Positions 61,061 through 64,000 of a stretch of DNA of 64,000 nt are shown here, in pieces. Both the position numbers and the translations under genes were made by a program. The stretch comes from Datnioides undecimradiatus (lineage: Eukaryota; Chordata; Actinopteri; Lobotiformes; Datnioididae). The stretch is from NCBI GenBank assembly GCA_008933995.1, contig WARS01000033.1, forward strand, positions 1,924,501 through 1,988,500, written 5' to 3'. The notes under the pieces were generated by a model, which was not told the origin of the DNA, searched no databases, and saw nothing but the letters and a program-made list of their open reading frames with translations. How positions within the stretch are numbered: the first letter of the stretch is position 1; each line of letters opens with the position of its first letter.

Positions 61061-63180
61061 AAAAGTTACCCAGTGTGGCTTCATCGCAGGAGAGATGGGG
61101 CACCATGATGTGTACTTACAAGGACCTGATTGTCCGCCGGGGATCAGCTCGGCCTGGACATTTTGAATTTAACAGGTTGTTGATTGGGTTGGTTTTCCCA
61201 CTCGGTTCAGAGCTTTATATGTTTTTAAAGATGCAATTTAATAGCAAAGCAAATCAGCGAACAGCTATCTGCTGTTATCAAGAGATACTGTGGAGAAATG
61301 GATACCACACCCCGCTCCCTCTGTTTGTGTTGTTATCCAAGCTTCTGTTTGTTCTTTGTCTGAGGTGAGAAACGCAATGCAGTTACAGAATCTTGATCCA
61401 TATTTCATCAGCACTGCTTAGTTTGACAGTTTTGTGAGCTGTGTGTTTACATGCCGCTTTCTTTTTCCCCTCAAATGTTAGTGAGTAGACAACATGGGTA
61501 TTTGCTTGGGTTGGCTGCATGTTCTCTATTGCACCTTTAGTCAAGGGCTTGAAACAAAGTGTAAGCAAGATAGCAGGAAATGCAGAGTGTAACCATTATA
61601 ATGGCCTCAGGTCAATGTGAGCCAAATGTGTGTTTTCTGTTTACTGTATAATAAGTATGATTAGCCCAGTGTGACACCATTTGTCTGAATTCTACGGTTG
61701 TAAAGGTTCCATAATATTCAAAATACAAATACAAGCTGAGTCACTGCTATGATATATAATAACATAGGTCATTGCATACTGAATTTAAGACATTCCTGCT
61801 TTTTACTAAGTAATGGATTATCTTTAATGCTGAACACATCCACTGACTGGAGGGTGTTTAATTAAACCATTTTATTTACATTATGAGTATTATTCTGTTT
61901 GCATTATTTGAGCATTACAATGTATATTTGGACAAAATAATTCTCATAGCCCTTGATCTGTGACCTCTTCAGGTCACCAGTGAAGACAAAGAGTCATTTG
62001 GTGCTCTAAAGTGCAATGCATAAACTGCTCTGGTGTGGGTTTTTCTCTGTGGATCACCAGCTGGCAACATGGCTGGCTAACCCTGACACATAGTATCCAC
62101 AGTAAGATGGACACATTAGGATTTTGCTGTTGATATACCAACGGTTCCTTTAATGTGCGCCTCTGTCATTGTGTTATTGTGTTAAAGCCAGGTCATTATT
62201 AACAAACTGCATCATGGGTAGTTTGCATTCATACAGAATCTGTGCTGTAAAAGGTCTGTTCAGTGGTTTAATTCATTGTCTGATCATGTGAACCAGCATG
62301 TAGACATTAGTGTAAATCTCTGATGGACCTGGAGCTTCTGCTTCTACACAGTGGCATAGTCAGTGTAGATGGTAGTCGGCCTATCCCCAGGTTGCAGATG
62401 AAGCAGGAGCACAGGTGTAGGAAGCAGAGCAATGTGCTGCTGTGGACTGATGACAGATTCATATCAGTTGTATATCTATACATTTAGAAAACTTAGACTA
62501 GTTTTACCTTGTTGTTAGACAGCTTTTTGTCATTAATATCCATCTACACTCTCTTCACATCCACCAAACTCCCTTCACAACAATTCAGCATCTATTGTCT
62601 GATCAAGTTCTTAATGGCTGCATCTTTTTACACATTTTCTATGTAAATGGTGACTGACAAAATACATCTCCAAAATAAACCACTATTATATCCTGAATGT
62701 GAAGAATTAACATATTTCCCCACAAACATGATCATGGATTTGGATTTCAACAATTAGTAATTGTAACATTGTGGGTCTGATGGCGTAATGTTGATCATTT
62801 TAAATGTGTCCTGTGTTCTCCATCCGTTCTGCAGAAACAAGAACCCTCTTCAAACTGTCTCTCTAGCTACATTAATAGTCTGCTAGCCAGTCAGCTGCTT
62901 TGTTGTAGATAAAGCTGCATGAACACCGCAACATAAAGTAATCTAGCCATAGCTTTATGGGTAATGTATTGCGTCATATTTACTAATGAATTTATTCGGA
63001 ACAACAAATGCCACAAAACATCCCCATTACAAAATAAAAACAGCTGATCCGTTCCTATCTGATCATGCCAATATTCATTTTTAACTTAGTGCCAGTAGTA
63101 CTTTTCATATTGTAGAAATATTTTAATATATTACAATACTCAGGCACTGAGGCAGGACTGGAGGATTCTTACACAGAGGT
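61061..63180. other. Intergenic DNA right of gabrr1
   Basis: AT-rich, with no recognised exon on either strand. Confidence 0.6.
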
Positions 63181-64000
63181 ATGTGTTTTATTCATTAATA
63201 CATGAATAAAAAGTGGGCCAGAGTAAGAATATAAGATAAGTATGATAGTTGTGAAGCATCCAGAGCGCTCATAAACATTAATATTTGTGAAGATATACAG
63301 GAGAACATGCAACAGAACGTACACAGCTTGAAAACAGCATGTAAAGCTGTAAAATGCTAATAAAGATGTTTATTAGAAAATGTTTTACTTCCTCATACCC
63401 CTTCATCAACAGATAAGACACTTCAGAAAGTCAGCTGATGTTGTGATGCGTTGGCCCCACCTAGCAGGTGAGGCACCAGCAGCTAAAGCACTCAGCTCTC
63501 CCCAGTGAGATTTGGTCCAAGATCTCTGATCCTCCTGGAAGATGGACCCTGCTCTGAAACCACCTGAGGGTTCTTCATCTGAAGAGACTCCAGGAACAGA
63601 GTGTGTTGTGTGCTGGGCAGGAGGCTGCGCCCTTAAAGACACATTTGTGATTTTGTGCTACATAAAGTTGACTTGATTACAAAGAATTCACAGTGTTTAA
63701 CAGGACTACAGACAGATGAAAGAGTGAAGCAGTATTTCATGATATTATTCCATTAAAGGTGAATGCACCATTCATTTATAACACTGTGACAATGGGTAAC
63801 ATGAAAATCGAACTGACACATGTTCAGTAAACCAGATCAGTCAAATGCAGCATTCTATTATTCTGCATCCCTTTTGTTGCATCTGACACCAGTTGGCTGC
63901 GCAGTCACAGAGCAGGGAGCTCAGCGGTGACCAGCCGCAGCTTCTCGACCCGCATCATCAGTGTTGAGCAGCCTGCTCTGCATGCTTTCCCACCTCTCCT
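63181..64000 (-). other. Possible 3' end of a minus-strand neighbour
   Basis: On the minus strand, 64000-63900 is open in two frames, and an AATAAA (TTTATT on plus near 63187) lies further on, as expected for a terminal exon and 3' UTR. I do not recognise the peptide. Human PM20D2 lies tail-to-tail with GABRR1 (from memory), but I saw no match to it. Confidence 0.2.

Noticed and set aside
1-64000. CRISPR array, operon or phage-like system
   Set aside because: The repeats are microsatellites or dispersed elements, and the genes are spliced vertebrate genes.

Overview
This window looks like nuclear DNA of a teleost fish, probably a percomorph. The genes are split by GT-AG introns of about 80 bp to 11 kb and encode vertebrate proteins. 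The intergenic DNA is rich in (GT)n microsatellites and fish-type interspersed repeats. The species call is an inference. I see no bacterial, plasmid or phage features.

Layout, left to right. (1) Positions 936-1057, minus strand: first coding exon of a GABA-A receptor rho-2 subunit (gabrr2); the rest of the gene lies left of the window. (2) Positions 6261-33289, minus strand: complete ube2j1, the tail-anchored ubiquitin-conjugating enzyme of ER-associated degradation. I resolved eight coding exons giving 326 residues, including two exons that are easy to miss (16865-16970 and 9036-9164). A CpG-type promoter with CRE, ETS and NRF1 motifs lies just upstream. (3) Positions 33290-44767: about 11.5 kb of intergenic DNA with diverged repeats. 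(4) Positions 44768-60707, plus strand: complete gabrr1 (GABA-A rho-1), ten exons and 471 residues. It includes an in-frame 51-nt N-terminal exon that matches the segment skipped in a known human rho-1 isoform. (5) Positions 60708-64000: gabrr1 3' UTR, then DNA that may hold the 3' end of a minus-strand neighbour.

Two mobile elements sit in gabrr1 introns. One is a TTAA-flanked, internally deleted piggyBac-like element (58905-60262). The other is a 1.87-kb solo-LTR-like element in antisense orientation (53161-55027).

The three genes are linked in human 6q15 too, but there (from memory) all lie on one strand in the order GABRR1-GABRR2-UBE2J1. Here gabrr1 lies on the other side of ube2j1 and points the opposite way, so a local inversion or a move has occurred in one lineage. 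The two rho genes encode subunits of the same class of retinal GABA-gated chloride channel. ube2j1 has a separate housekeeping role in protein quality control. I found no new multi-gene system. The most useful leads are the rearrangement, the cassette exon, the shared TAATCC-containing motif upstream of both rho genes, and the repeats.
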